NCBI GenBank assembly: GCA_030180135.1
Contig: CM058240.1
Location: forward strand, 68,939,581-69,003,580
Length of the DNA: 64,000 nt
Direction: 5' to 3'
Origin: Orychophragmus violaceus
Taxonomy: Eukaryota > Streptophyta > Magnoliopsida > Brassicales > Brassicaceae
In this document: positions 31,969 to 42,532 of the stretch, piece by piece
Position numbering within the stretch: position 1 is the stretch's first letter
How the letters are laid out: each line of letters opens with the position of its first letter
The notes under the pieces: model-generated
Told to the model about the DNA's origin: nothing
Seen by the model: the letters and a program-made list of their open reading frames with translations, nothing else
Databases searched by the model: none
Translations under genes and position numbers: made by a program

Positions 31969-32592
31969 TGTTGGAATTGTGTCCAGTAATCTCGGTACTG
32001 TCTCTAGAAAGTAAGAGTATGTCGAGATCAGACATAAGTCATATAATATTGGGGATCATGATGGCTTGCTAGAGTCCGCTCATGATCTATAAGTCTTGGA
32101 CTTATTGCCTTTATTATATGATCCCATATGGGTCACACGCCTAAGCTAACAGGAAAATGTGTTGGAACGGTTTAGCAGAAGTACGACAAAAGTGCTAGGC
32201 ATTTGTCGTACTAAGAGAGAAATTAATGGGTCTGATTAAATGGGATTTAATCAGATTGGGCCCAAAAGCCCAAAAGGGAAAGAGAAGGCTTTTAATGACT
32301 AAAAGCCAAGTCTCTTCTCCCCAACCCTAAACCTAGCCGCGATTTCTCTCCTCTCTCTGCGCCTCTCTTCCTTGTGGTCTAGCAGCCATTTCCTTGTGAA
32401 GCGTGTGTGAACCTTTGGAGGATTCATCCCTTGGTGTATCTCCCTTATCTCTGACCTGTTCATCAATTCCGCTGCAACAAACAGGTAAAAGGTGAGATCA
32501 TAATGTTTCTAAATAAGAACACCTAGATCTGATGCATGTTTAGGTTGATATCAATATGAGAATTGAATCAGGATCAACCGAACAATACAACA
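31969..32592 (+). repeat. Copia-A 3' LTR
   Basis: 624 bp, the same length as the 5' copy with two substitutions. The hairpin is at 32180-32212. The TSD CTGCA follows. Confidence 0.97.
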
Positions 32593-32597
32593 CTGCA

Positions 32598-33420
32598 AGC
32601 TATCGTCTTTGCCACAAGATCTCTGCCTCTCCTTGCCAGCATTCTTGACACTATTGCTAGTTATCAAATTCTCAATAAGCTCCTTAGCTTCCTATGGGGT
32701 CTTGGTATAGAAGTTCCCATTACTTGCAGCATCCATAGCTGTCTGATACCACAAAAATCAATTCCTCTAAAGAAGACACACAACAGCTGTACTTCAGAGA
32801 AACCATGGTGTGGACAATCTCTTTGGTACCTCTTAAACCTCACCCAAGCAGTTTTAAAAGGCTCTGTAGGTCCTTGCTTGAATGTCAAAAGATATTTTCT
32901 AAGCTTGTCGGATCTAGCATCATCATAAAAGTGTCTAAGGAACCCCTTCTTGATCGCATCCCAAGTAGTCAAAGATCCTGGTAGTAGCTGTTTCAACCAG
33001 TGGGCTGCTTCTCCATTGAGAGACTTGCAGAAAAATAATCAAATAAGACTCCTTCGGCCTTAATACTGGTAGCCATTTCCTCGAAAGTCTCTATGTGATC
33101 CATAGGATGCTCGCTAGAGAGACCATAAAACTGATGCTGCCCAACCAATGCGTAGTACTCTGGTTTCAGCCTGAACTCAGCTCTGGTAAATGGAGGTGGT
33201 CGAATCGCAGACCGATTAGCGTAGAACTGATATGTTCTGTTATAGTTAGCAAGTGTCTTCTCGTAACCATCTTCCTGTTGTGCATGTTCCGCGCCTACGA
33301 CAACATTTGGCACGATGGGGTTTCCTTCCCATCCAGTTTCTGACCCTTTGCGTTGCATATATGACCCTCTTGGTTTCGTAAAGTGTCGTCCTTACCGCGA
33401 ATCAGAATCACAGGTTCCAT
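32598..33420 (-). pseudogene. gag: Gypsy-1 gag, N-terminal part, frameshifted
   Basis: The start is taken as the ATG at 33418-33420, because the next codons (MEPVILIRG...) parallel the gypsy-2 start region (VVILIRDG). The frame then shifts before 33358, again near 32996 and again near 32740. Recognisable Athila-type Gag blocks are HQFYGLSSEHPMDHIETFEE, LTTWDAIKKGFLRHFYDDAR and YQRDCPHHGFSEVQ. Gag of this lineage forms the virus-like particle. The C-terminal half continues at 24878 beyond Copia-A. The frame breaks make this copy's N-terminal gag non-functional. Confidence 0.8.
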
Positions 33421-33594
33421 AGAGAAAAACATGCTAAGTGTTCAAGCACTTGGTATCTCTGGTCGCGCCTGGTGTCGATCAACACTAAGTGATTCCTGCA
33501 ACACCCAAGAAACAAGAACGTGAGTAAATAAGAAAAGAAAAGAAAAATACTTAGTCTAAATTCTAATACTGAATCTATCGGCGAACTCAAAGAG

Positions 33595-33612
33595 TCCCCG
33601 GCAACGGCGCCA
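33595..33612 (-). promoter_or_regulatory. Gypsy-1 primer-binding site
   Basis: The minus strand reads TGGCGCCGTTGCCGGGGA six bases inside the 5' LTR, a primer site typical of Athila/Tat gypsy elements. Confidence 0.85.
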
Positions 33613-33618
33613 AAAACT

Positions 33619-34765
33619 TGATAGGCTCAGAGTTTTATCCTATTCTACTGCAAGTGCACAGTGATGCGAATGTAGTACTTAGGGTATCGAATCCACAAGG
33701 ACTCTAGTTTCACGCGATAGATTATGAGTAATCGAATCAAGCTAAGCGAAGCAGATTGTAAAGCAGTAATCAAAACAGCAAGTAAACAAATGAGGTGAGG
33801 TGAATGTAAGCAATTAACGAAAGCGTCAGGTTTCAGGAAGTTCTCAGGAAATCAGGAAATCAGATAACAGATAATCAGGATTCAATCTATTAGCGTTCTT
33901 GAACTAGAATCACAGAAGTAAAACTAACCAGCTCTCGCTGCGATAATTATCTATGTCTTACAAGAATTCTAGAGTTCTAAACATGCATTAGTTCCAAGTT
34001 CGTTCGTTCACAATTTCTCTAGACCAAATCTCTTTGCGAATAGATAAATTGCTCACTTAAATCCTTTCTAGCTAATTAACCAACTCTCGTTGTGTAAATC
34101 AACCTAATATCAATAATCTAAATGGCCAGTTCAGATTAAGCGTTAAGAACAATTTAGATGAAGAACTAGATAATGAATCCAAATCAATCAGTTATTATAA
34201 CATTCCTTCGAATCCCTAATGAGAATTCTCTAACCTAACAAGAGATCTACTCAGACATATCAATCATCACAAAAGACATAATCCAAATAGATATCATATA
34301 TAAATCAAAAAGAGTAAGAACAGGGGTTCAAAATCTTCTCTCTCTAGAGAACAAGAACATCTCCAAATCTCCTAATCTCTGATAAAAGAAAGCTTAGCCT
34401 AAACTATGGCTGAAAAACCTAATTAAAAGCTAAAACACGATTTGGGTCACTTTGTAATTATTAAAAACTTCTGGGCTAGATTGCAAATCTTCAAAATCTT
34501 CATTAATCGGCCAAATCTTTCTGCTCGCGAACTGTGTCGACCGACACCTGAATGGCGTCGATCGACACAAAAGCCAGACGATCATATCAACACTTCTGCA
34601 ATCGCATGAATGCTCTATAAAATTCCATAATGCGCCATAATGTCCAAGTAAGCTCCAAACGTGATAAAACCTATAAAGTACCAGAAAGGACACGAAAGAC
34701 TCTATAGAAGACTCGATTATGTACATATATCATGGCCCTAAACACCTAATAACCATGATATATCA
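33619..34765 (-). repeat. Gypsy-1 5' LTR
   Basis: 1147 bp, TGATAGGCTCAGAG...CATGATATATCA on the plus strand. It lacks about 22 bp present in the 3' copy near 20980. It contains GTGTCGACCGACAC and GCGTCGATCGACAC at 34534-34568. Confidence 0.88.
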
Positions 34766-34925
34766 CACATCAAGGTGAGGTGTTGGCACAAGGTCTTGAC
34801 AGCTTCCCCTCCTCTCATCCTGCTTAGACACACCAAAATGCCCCTCATCTTCCGAAAATTACGAAAATGCCCCTCGTTGACTTTTCTGATGCCCGTTGAC
34901 CAATTTAGTGAGACAGGGTATTACA
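34766..34925 (-). other. Solo LTR, outer 160 bp (U3 start)
   Basis: The minus strand starts TGTAATACCCTGTCTCAC. It belongs to the 3-kb solo LTR, whose other piece ends at 20633. Confidence 0.75.
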
Positions 34926-34930
34926 CATTG

Positions 34931-35285
34931 GTTCACGAATACTATGCGTTAGAAACATAGAAGCACGCTTATGCGGGGAGCGTACTACCCGTACCAAATT
35001 CTTCGAAAGCCGATGAGGAGCTGAAAAATATGAAGCTGATTCCACCGCTTACGAGGAGACCCCCTGGAAGGCCGCCAAAACAGAGGAAGAGATCTTTCTT
35101 TGAACTATTTGTAAGTTGTAATTTTTTTTTGACAAACTGATTTCATGAGAAGGTTTGACAAGGACATATGTATATCATTGTGGGGGGGGGGGGGGTATGA
35201 TGCCACCAAGAGAAAGAAGACCAACAAATGTGGAAGATGCCGCCAGGTTGGACATAACATGACGAATTGCAAGAATCCAATCTGA
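34931..35285 (+). pseudogene. MULE-1 transposase, C-terminal part
   Basis: Continues the protein cut at 17737. VHEYYALET is followed by a stop, then KHAYAGSVLPVPN, PPLTRRPPGRPPKQ and, after a gap that may be an intron (about 35110-35195, containing a G run), the zinc knuckle KCGRCRQVGHNMTNC and a stop at about 35285. This tail, from the post-SWIM region through a GRP-rich basic patch to a CCHC knuckle, is typical of plant MuDR-type transposases. The amber codon after ALET is one visible lesion. Confidence 0.85.
35182..35195. repeat. Poly-G run
   Basis: About 13 consecutive G residues within the putative intron of MULE-1. Confidence 0.9.
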
Positions 35286-35289
35286 TATT

Positions 35290-36180
35290 GGTTGGCTGGT
35301 TCAGAGATTGGTACGTATGAATGTTCACGTTTTTGCTATGTATGTGCATAAGTTTGTTATATACGTTCACACATTAGGAATATATTATATTAGCGCTACC
35401 TTTGTAATATCGCTACATGTGAATGCCGCAGTCTTTTGTTATAAACGTGCATAGAGGTGATATGCACGTTCGCATATCAGAATACGCTTAAGTAATTATG
35501 TATAAGTGCAGATTTGTTATATCGCTTTTGGATGAAACTACTGTATTGTTATGCACATTAGTTAAATTACTTTTGCGATGCTATCATGTTAAAAGTACTT
35601 AAGCACGTCCATTTAATTCACGATTACATAGTTAAAGATTATGGCTAATCTTATTTAAGCAAAATTGAAGCTGATAATCTAGAATGTTAGGACAAAAGAG
35701 CCAAAGTGTACGAGATACAAAAAACCCAACAACTCAAACATTCGGGATTGCCGTCTGCTTGGAACCTACAACCAAGGCACGGTGGATTTGGAAATGTGTC
35801 TAATAAAAGTAACGAGACTACTTTACGCGGTCCCAAATCGGTTACAGCCTTTATTATGCATCCTGCTATATCACCCGAGCGTTCAAAATCGTCCCACCGT
35901 CGCGTGTTCTCTAAACGTTTTAACCCTCAACCCAGTTCCCAGTCAAGATTTTACACATACCCTGTGAGAAGATGATGTATGGACAATCTTGAGAGGATTG
36001 CTCAAACAAATAGAGAGATCGTCTCAAATCTAACTATGAAAATAGTGTCTGGAGGCCCTCCAACAACAAGGCGGTGGGGTTCCTGGTAACTAAACACCTT
36101 CCCACATACACGAATGAGATAAACGTTAGCTTCAAAACCCTACCATAGGAAGTATGTATGATGTTGCACGTTCACATACA
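35290..36180 (+). other. Intergenic or decayed MULE tail with a second knuckle-like relic
   Basis: Mostly AT-rich. Near 35700 a plus-strand frame reads KCTRYKKPNNSNIRDC, which looks like a degenerate CCHC knuckle (expected C at one position is Y, and G-H is lost). It may be a remnant of another transposase or a duplicated tail. The open frame 35706-35975 in another phase shows no recognisable domain. Confidence 0.3.
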
Positions 36181-36186
36181 ATAGAG

Positions 36187-36411
36187 ATCTTACTAACCTT
36201 TGAAAAATGTACGTGCATCATTTCATATAGAAGCTTTCGTGGAGTCATCCAAGAAGGAGTTTAGGTTGACTATTCGTAGCACGCTTCTTTGGTTAGCTAG
36301 GTGATTGGTGGTTTTATTGACTCCCATCAACATCAAGAGGTCAGTAAATCCTGAACATGGAACGCGATTGATGATATCACTGTTTATACCGTATGGAAGT
36401 GTAGTGAACAT
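36187..36411 (-). pseudogene. F-box-like gene fragment (At2g35280 type), exon 1
   Basis: Starts MFTTLPYGINSDIINRVPCSGFTDLLML, an F-box-like N-terminus, then NKTTNHLANQRSVLRIVNL. The frame shifts near the end, and an alternative phase reaches ...FQR followed by GTTAGTAAG. This matches the exon-1 end and splice donor of the neighbouring copy at 37541-36840. No exon 2 was found downstream. F-box proteins recruit substrates to SCF ubiquitin ligases, but this copy is truncated and probably inactive. Confidence 0.6.
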
Positions 36412-36839
36412 AATGTTCTTTTGTTCGAAGAAAATGAGTACAAAAATAGGTTAATCAACAAAAAGTTGATAACCCACTATACTTATAGCAGATATGGGTA
36501 TTGTGGTGGTTAGATGTGGGTGTAAAGGTAGTTAATTCCCTTAATACTTGAGCCATTTAATTCTCACACTTGTGGTTGATCATTTTATGCGTTTTAGATA
36601 TACATAATTTTTGGTTTCCCCACGTAGCACCAGTAATGACATACATCATATTAAATTTTCCTTAAATATTAATACAGAAAGGGTGGCCATTTGCTTGAAC
36701 ATGCAAAATTTAGGATACAATTAATTTGTGAACGTCCCAAAGAAGAAAATTCACATTCACTTATAACCGAAACATCTACCAAAATAGGACGATTAATGTT
36801 GATTCTAAAATTTTACCACATAATCATTAGCTTGTTGGC

Positions 36840-37541
36840 CATGCTTCGTGCGAAAAAGTGTTCGCAGTCGTATTTCCCCCTGAAATAGAATCCACATTCA
36901 CACTCGGGCCTGTGGTATCGAGGAGATTTGGAAGTTTTGTAGAACCCAGCATAAGGCCTCATAGAAGACCCCCCCTCATATCCCTGACCGCATGCACAAT
37001 ACATCGCCCAACACACGCTGCAAACTCTAAATTGTCCCACCAATGCAAGGTCTCTAAGATATCAGATCCCTAGTCGGACCCTCCGACCATTAAGTGGCAC
37101 ATTCCCGTAGCTAGTACGTTGTATGGACATATAGTGAGGCCTCGTTGTAAAATGTTAATTACCCTATCACAATAGCACTCGACAAAGGCAACACGTATAC
37201 CTTCCATGAGGAAAGCTGTTGCATTTCCTATGTCTAGGCACCTACCACATGTATATACATATCGCTATGTTTATATGTACTATACGAAACAATAACCATT
37301 GCTAGAACACATAATGTTACCTTTGAAAGAAAGCCCTGCCCATGCACGTGCTTTCTATGAAAACATACTCCGCATTGAACATGAAGTGGTCGGTGTTGGA
37401 TACCTTGAGTACCTCTGGTAAGTGGGCCAACTCATACAATATTTTGTTGACGGAACCAATAGACAAGAGGTCAACGATGTGTCTTGACTGAGCGAGACGC
37501 TAAATGACATTAAGTTGGAGTGGTTGTGGGAGTTCAAGCAT
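36840..37541 (-). pseudogene. F-box-like gene (At2g35280 type), two exons, broken
   Basis: Exon 1 starts MLELPQPLQLNVI and meets a TAG at codon 14. It then continues through HIVDLLSIGSVNKILYEL and FIESTCMGRAFFQR to a GTAACATT donor. After a probable intron the frame resumes with RCLDIGNATAFLMEGIRVAF, a one-base-resolved continuation, and a second TAG within GGSD*GSD. The tail has a C/H-rich segment ECECGFYFRGKYDCEHFF. The order of F-box, Sel1-like linker and Cys-rich tail fits the At2g35280-like family recalled from Arabidopsis. Two stops make it a pseudogene. Confidence 0.65.
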
Positions 37542-37781
37542 GATTTCTAAGTCAACACTCACTTGGAAATGGATAGAAGTAGATAGATTTATAGAAAAAT
37601 GACTACTAATCTATCCTTATTTATACTAAAGGTGGAGAAAGTGATAAGTCCCAATGGCAAAGTCTGACATGACATTTATCCATATGACAATTACTTACCT
37701 TAATAATGTCTCTCAACTTTTACTATAACAAAATAACTAAGTATCTTAATGTCTCTCTTATGGGAAAAGATAAAAGTAATA
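37542..37781. other. Flank upstream of the F-box relic
   Basis: AT-rich sequence without features until the MULE-2 target duplication. Confidence 0.4.
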
Positions 37782-37791
37782 AATATTGATT

Positions 37792-38117
37792 GGGAAAATC
37801 GTATTTTTAACCTTCAAAGTAGAACTTACTAGCAGTTTTAACCTTAGGACATTATCACTCACACTTTAATCTTTTAAACTTTGGAAACTCACATTTATAA
37901 CCTTCAAATTAGCATATGTGTTTGCACCGACAAACTGATTACCGGAATTATAAACTCCGTAACGATTTGTTTAAACGGTGGTTAGATAATTAAAAACGTG
38001 TTAATTATTTTAATTTGTATCAATTTTAAAACTAAAAAAACACATGACAATTGAATAAAAAGAACAAAAAGGCTTGCTTTCCCATCGATTCCCAATCGGA
38101 AAATTAGGGTTCTTTGG
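37792..38117 (+). repeat. MULE-2 left terminal inverted repeat
   Basis: Matches the reverse complement of 42533-42862 along its whole length with scattered differences. It ends in GAAAATTAGGGTTCTT just before the transposase ATG at 38122. Confidence 0.9.
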
Positions 38118-38121
38118 AGCA

Positions 38122-41100
38122 ATGGTGAAGAAGAGAAAAGGGCAACTAAAAGAGCGACGGAGAGAGGGATTCAAACCTAACTGGTAACTGCTGTTTTCTT
38201 GTTCGATTTTCCCTTATTTGTGGTTCTATTTCGTATATTTCGCTTGTATATTAGTCTCAATCGCATATTTACCTGATTCAATTTCATTGGTTCTGTAATT
38301 TTTTTTCTCTGATTATGAACTGTCTTATTTGCTCATGTCACAATTACGATTTGATGGTGAAATTCAACATTAATTACGGTAGGACTATGGCCAAAGACAA
38401 CGATACCTACAAGTATGTGAAACAAATGGATCGTTCAAGTGTGAATTGGAAGTTGTCGGAGACAACATGGGAGAGGTTCGAAGACTTTCTTAGGTGTGAT
38501 CTAAAGATAAACACATCTATTAGGTTCATTTGGTACAAAGAGGCTGGGGAAGATATGTCGACCGCAGATTACGCTTCAGATGAAACATCACTGCTCTATT
38601 CAACATCTAAATCAGTAAGAGAATTGGATGTGTTCGTTGAACACGATATATCAGAGCATATCGTCGGGACAGCCATACTGAATATGGATGTGGATATGGT
38701 GGTGGTGAGGAAGATGGTGAGGGAAATGGAGATGACACTGATGAAGACAATGTTGATATTCCGAAAGAATATGACCAAACCAAAGATTCTGAAGACGAAT
38801 TGAATAGAGAAGAGAAAGTGGATGAGAATACCCAAGGTGTGGCTAATTAGGCTGATAACGATAGGAATGGGGATGATACGGTTTTGAATGAAGATGAGAA
38901 TCAAAGAGATGAAGATGCTCCCGTGTTGAATGAAGCTGATGAAGGTGATGATGTTATCTTAGATGATGGAGATGGGAGTAAGGATGATCGGTTTAGAAAA
39001 TTCTTCGAGGAGGGGAAGAACGTTAAACCTGAGAAGGAAGCTTATTGTGATAATGAAGAAAAGGAAAATGCTGAAAGAGAAGCAGAAGAAAGTGAAGAAG
39101 AATATGGAGAGAAAGAATATCCGGATACTCCACTATTGTTTGATGAAGAATGAGAACAATGGGATAATCAAAGAACATCAAGAAGTAAAGGCCAGTATCA
39201 TGGAGCTTTGGATGAAAGGCCTTACATATGGTTGTTTCAGAAGTTCAATAGTGGATTAGAGTTCAAGGATCAGCTACTGCGGTATTCATTGATGACTAAC
39301 TACAATGTTAAGATGGCGAAATCTGAAGCAAGCAGGATTGAGGTAATCTGCTGTGGTGAAGATTGCCCATTTAAAGTATACTGCTCTTTTTAAAAACCAA
39401 TCAACAAGTGGATGGTGAAGGTCTGTAAGATGCGGCACAACCATGGTAAATCTAGTCGAGTGTCGATGTTGAAGCAAGGCGTGATTGCTGGATTATTTAG
39501 AGAGGAGTTAAGAAGGAATGTTGCTCTAAAAGATTATGAGATAAAGGACTCTATAAAGGATAGATATGACATTGTTGTACCTATGTCGAAGTGTTATCCA
39601 GGAAGGCGCATAGCTCTGGACAGCATCCTTGAAGCACACTCAACTCAATTTGTTAAGTTGTGGGATAATGAGGCTAAACTTCGAAGATCTCACAAAGAAA
39701 TCATCACGGAGCTTAACACGATACGAGTTGGAGATCGCAATATGTTTAATAGTTTCTACATCTGTTTCTACGAGTTAAGAGCGACTTGGAAAAGTTGTTG
39801 TAGACCAGTTATTGGTCTGGACGGATGTTTTCTAAAATGGGAGATGGATGGTGATTTACTTTCATCTGTTAGAAGAGATGCTGATAACAGGATGTATCCC
39901 ATCGCATGGGCAGTGGTCCGAGGTGAAAATAAAGACACTTGGGGATGGTTCGTAAGGAAGATGAAGGAAAACCTTGGTTTGGGGAATGGTGAGAATATGA
40001 CCATTATATCCGATAAGCAGAAGGTACCTTATTTGAACCTGTCTTATGTAGTTCTATAAAGGTTTTTTGTTACTTTATGACTCCCAAATTGAATTTGTAG
40101 GGTCTTGTGATGGCAATTGAGGCTGAACTTACTCATGCTGAGCACCGCATGTGTGCGAGACATATTTATGGGAACTGGACGAAGCAAGGATTCTCAAGGT
40201 CGGAGTTTAAGACACTATTTTGGGGTGTCGCGTACAGCTATAGTGAAGGTCAGTATGGAGAAAGTTTGAAGCTTCTTCAATAGTATGATCAGGCCGCATT
40301 TGATGCCTTAATGAAGATAGAACCTCATCGATGGTGCAAAGCATTCTTCAACATCGAATCTCATTGCCCAGACGTCCATAATAATCTGTCAGAGAGTTTT
40401 AATAGGACAATTAAGATATCCCGAACAAAGCCTGTCATCAATTTGTTAAAGGCTGTACGAAGACAAGCTATGAGGACAATATCAAGAAGCGCTTTAAAGG
40501 CAGAAAAATGTGACACAATTGTGACACCAATCACAATGTCATAATTGGAGAAAGCAAGACGGGGTAAGAAGTACTGCTCTACAAACCGGAGTTCCTCAAG
40601 TGTTTATGAGGTGGTGGAGTTTGAGTGTGGTTATACTGTGAACTTGTCAACACATCAGTGTGCGTGTAGGAAGTGGGATCTTACAGGTAATCATAGTAAC
40701 ATTTCTGTTTATAAAATTGTTTGAATTTATTGCAATGGTTATGGACAAAACATGATTTTTGTGTGACAGGGATTCCATGCAAACATGCGGTATGTGTGTT
40801 AGATGACAATAAAGATGATCCGGTTAAGTACGTTGTTGAGTATTACTACACACACGTACTGAAGAACACGTACAAGGATAACATCAAACCAGTCAATGGA
40901 GAGAAGTTGTGAAAGCAGGTCAACAAGCCTCTAATTGGAATAACTGACCTCCGCAAGCCAGGAAGAAGACAAAAAACAGAGATCGAATTAAAGAACCTTT
41001 TGAGTCGCTGAAGAATGCTGGAAAGGCTACACGCCATTTCCGAATACCACATTGCAGTCGTTGTGGTCAAGCTGGTCACATAATTAGAAGCTGTAAAAAT

Positions 41101-41608
41101 GAGCCAGTCGTTTTTGAGGGACCAAAAATAGGTGTGAAGACCTCGTAAGCATATATATGAGGTTAGTTGTTCAAACGGTTTGACTCTCTGTATATATTAA
41201 TTTTTTTTTACAACTCTTAATCACAAATTGTTATGTCAGGGTATGACAAAACCTCCACCAAATACAAGGAAAATACCAGCAAGTGGAAATGGCTCCCAAG
41301 CTATTCCTAGAGTGAAGAGACAAGCACGTTGAACAGCCTCCCAACCCCAACCAACCTTTGAATCTAGTTCACAGCCTCAAGTTATTTTGAGTGCGCCTCA
41401 GCCAACCGTCTCATCAAGTCAACCACCGGAGCCGCATACTAAAAAGACACCACGAGGACAGCCACTGAAGGTTAGAAAAACAGGTAACATCCCACATGGA
41501 GTTGGAACTTATTGGAGTCCAGACATAGACAGACATTTCGAAGTGTTTAGGAATCATTTTTATGATAGGTCTAACACCAACCCACCACCACCACCACTCG
41601 AAAACTAA
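38122..41608 (+). pseudogene. MULE-2 MuDR-type transposase, interrupted
   Basis: Exon-like pieces in order: a basic start (38122), a PB1-like N-terminal region (38315-38803), an acidic block (38884-39153), and the MuDR N-terminal domain with CCGEDCPFKVYC (39208-39393). The catalytic core follows with VIGLDGCFLKWE (D) and MTIISDKQKG (D) flanking DADNRMYPIAWAVV, then HAEHRMCARHIYGNW. Next come the SWIM finger CACRKWDLTGIPCKHAVC, split by an intron, a CCHC knuckle CSRCGQAGHIIRSC, and a P-rich tail with KKTPRGQPLK (41387-41608). GT-AG introns fit at 40024-40100 and 40687-40769. Lesions are a frameshift near 38805-38880, stops at 39151, 39391, about 40281, about 40542 and 40910 (TGA where W is expected), and a frameshift near 40990. 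It encoded the nuclear enzyme that cuts the TIRs. Confidence 0.88.
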
Positions 41609-41995
41609 TAAGCTTACTATGTTTTGAGCTTTATGTTTTGTTTTTTTTTTGTAATGTTGTTGACATTACATGTCTGCCTTTTGGTAACAGCAGTGACATT
41701 ATGTTTTGTTTCTTCGGTTCATGTTACTAATGACATTTGGTTTGTTTATGAAGTGTCTTCATTTTGATTGTTTTGATACGTTTTGTTACTTTGCTCATAG
41801 AAAATGAAAATATAAGTCAAATCCTTCAGCACTACTAACCAAAAAAGACATCCAAACAAAACAAACAAAGTCAACAACATCACGAAAACAACAACCAAAC
41901 GAAAGAAAACCAAAACAAATCCATCATCACTACAAACAACAATAACCGAAAACAAAAGTCAGAAGCTTCCATCGCGGAAGAACAATTACCATATT
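41609..41995. other. Space between the convergent MULE-2 genes
   Basis: AT-rich. It should hold both polyadenylation regions (T-rich on the plus strand to about 41720, A-rich on the right). No gene was seen. Confidence 0.5.
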
Positions 41996-42495
41996 CTACC
42001 ACTTACATATAGCCACCACTACTCCAATAACCATTATAAACCCAATCGAAGAAATGATAAGAACATTACGAAAAACAGTAGCCCTTTCATTCAAAATCAG
42101 CACTTCCCATTTCAGCGCTTCGCATTCTCCACGAGCTTGCTTCAGTTCTTCAACAATGTCACTTGGATTTTCAAACTTCATCTAACCTTCATGAGTCATG
42201 GCATTAACTGTATCTCTAAGCTTCTTAATCTCTTCTTTTTTTGTCCCCGAATGACATCTCTTTCCTCAATCAAAGCTTCATGTTGCCACCCATGTGGTTT
42301 ATCTACATTAAACCAACATAAGAAGTTACATGATTCGTACCCGTGACCCACTTTACGCCCGCTACAGCTATAAAACCTTCGTCCGGTGTTTGCATCAGTC
42401 CAAGCTCTAACAATCTTTGCCACTTGATTACAATTTCAGAAAACAACATTGTTGTTCTTGTGCTCAAACATTGGCGAACTTGCGCTATCACCCAT
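41996..42495 (-). pseudogene. MULE-2 second gene: GRF zinc finger, coiled coil and membrane helix
   Basis: From the ATG at 42493-42495 the frame reads MGDSASSPMFEHKNNN and then meets a TGA. Directly after comes NCNQVAKIVRAWTDANTGRR, then FYSC and ESCNFLCWFNVD, the GRF-type zinc finger pattern. The TGA lies where the first zinc cysteine is expected, so a Cys codon was probably lost. The C-terminal part (41996-42181), in another phase, has a charged helix (EELKQARGECEALKWEV) and a hydrophobic segment VLIISSIGFIMVIGVVVAIC ending the protein. GRF plus coiled coil plus membrane-anchor architecture matches small Arabidopsis proteins such as the At4g04775-like group. Its role in a transposon is unknown. 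Confidence 0.7.
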
Positions 42496-42532
42496 CTCTT
42501 GCGTTTCTCTCTTTTAATTTTCTGGGTTTTGT

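Larger units (their letters stand above)
24884..32592 (+). mobile_element. Copia-A, intact autonomous Ty1/copia retrotransposon
   Basis: A 7709-bp plus-strand element with two 624-bp LTRs and a perfect CTGCA duplication (24879-24883, 32593-32597). It contains a tRNA-Met primer site, a 1.6-kb leader, one uninterrupted 1325-codon gag-pol frame, a 3' UTR and the polypurine tract AAGTGGGAGAT. I see two LTR differences, CTGGGG/TTGGGG near 24966/32051 and CCTGAT/CTTATC near 25370/32455. Two in 624 is about 0.3 percent, so insertion was recent. It lies inside gypsy-1 gag, and removing it with one duplication restores that reading frame. Confidence 0.97.
20634..34765 (-). mobile_element. Gypsy-1, Athila-like element lacking RT and integrase
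   Basis: A minus-strand element with LTRs at 33619-34765 (5') and 20634-21803 (3'). It has a TGGCGCCGTTGCCGGGGA primer site, gag, protease, 3' UTR and polypurine tract. Copia-A occupies 24884-32597. Without it, gypsy-1 is about 6.4 kb, far shorter than autonomous Athila. The frame stops soon after the protease, and no reverse transcriptase, RNase H or integrase is present. No matching target duplication was found (flanks end ...CTAATG and start CACAT), and the left terminus reads GGAATAGG where the right reads TGATAGG. The left end may thus be altered or recombinant. Confidence 0.85.
17738..34925 (-). mobile_element. Solo LTR of about 3.06 kb, split by gypsy-1
   Basis: Two pieces, 17738-20633 and 34766-34925, form one LTR. 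On the minus strand it starts TGTAATACCCTGTCTC and ends GGTGGCGTTACA. It is flanked by a perfect CATTG duplication (17733-17737, 34926-34930). In minus orientation a TATA box TCTATATAAA (20571-20580) is followed by a GAA-rich leader, giving a U3/R layout. No primer site, coding region or second LTR adjoins it. TGTAA/TTACA ends are common in chromovirus and Tekay-type LTRs, though family membership is inference. Removing 17738-34930 rejoins the MULE-1 coding frame. Confidence 0.8.

Noticed and set aside
38315..40059. Functional MULE transposase gene
   Set aside because: Several in-frame stops and at least two frameshifts are present even when introns are allowed.
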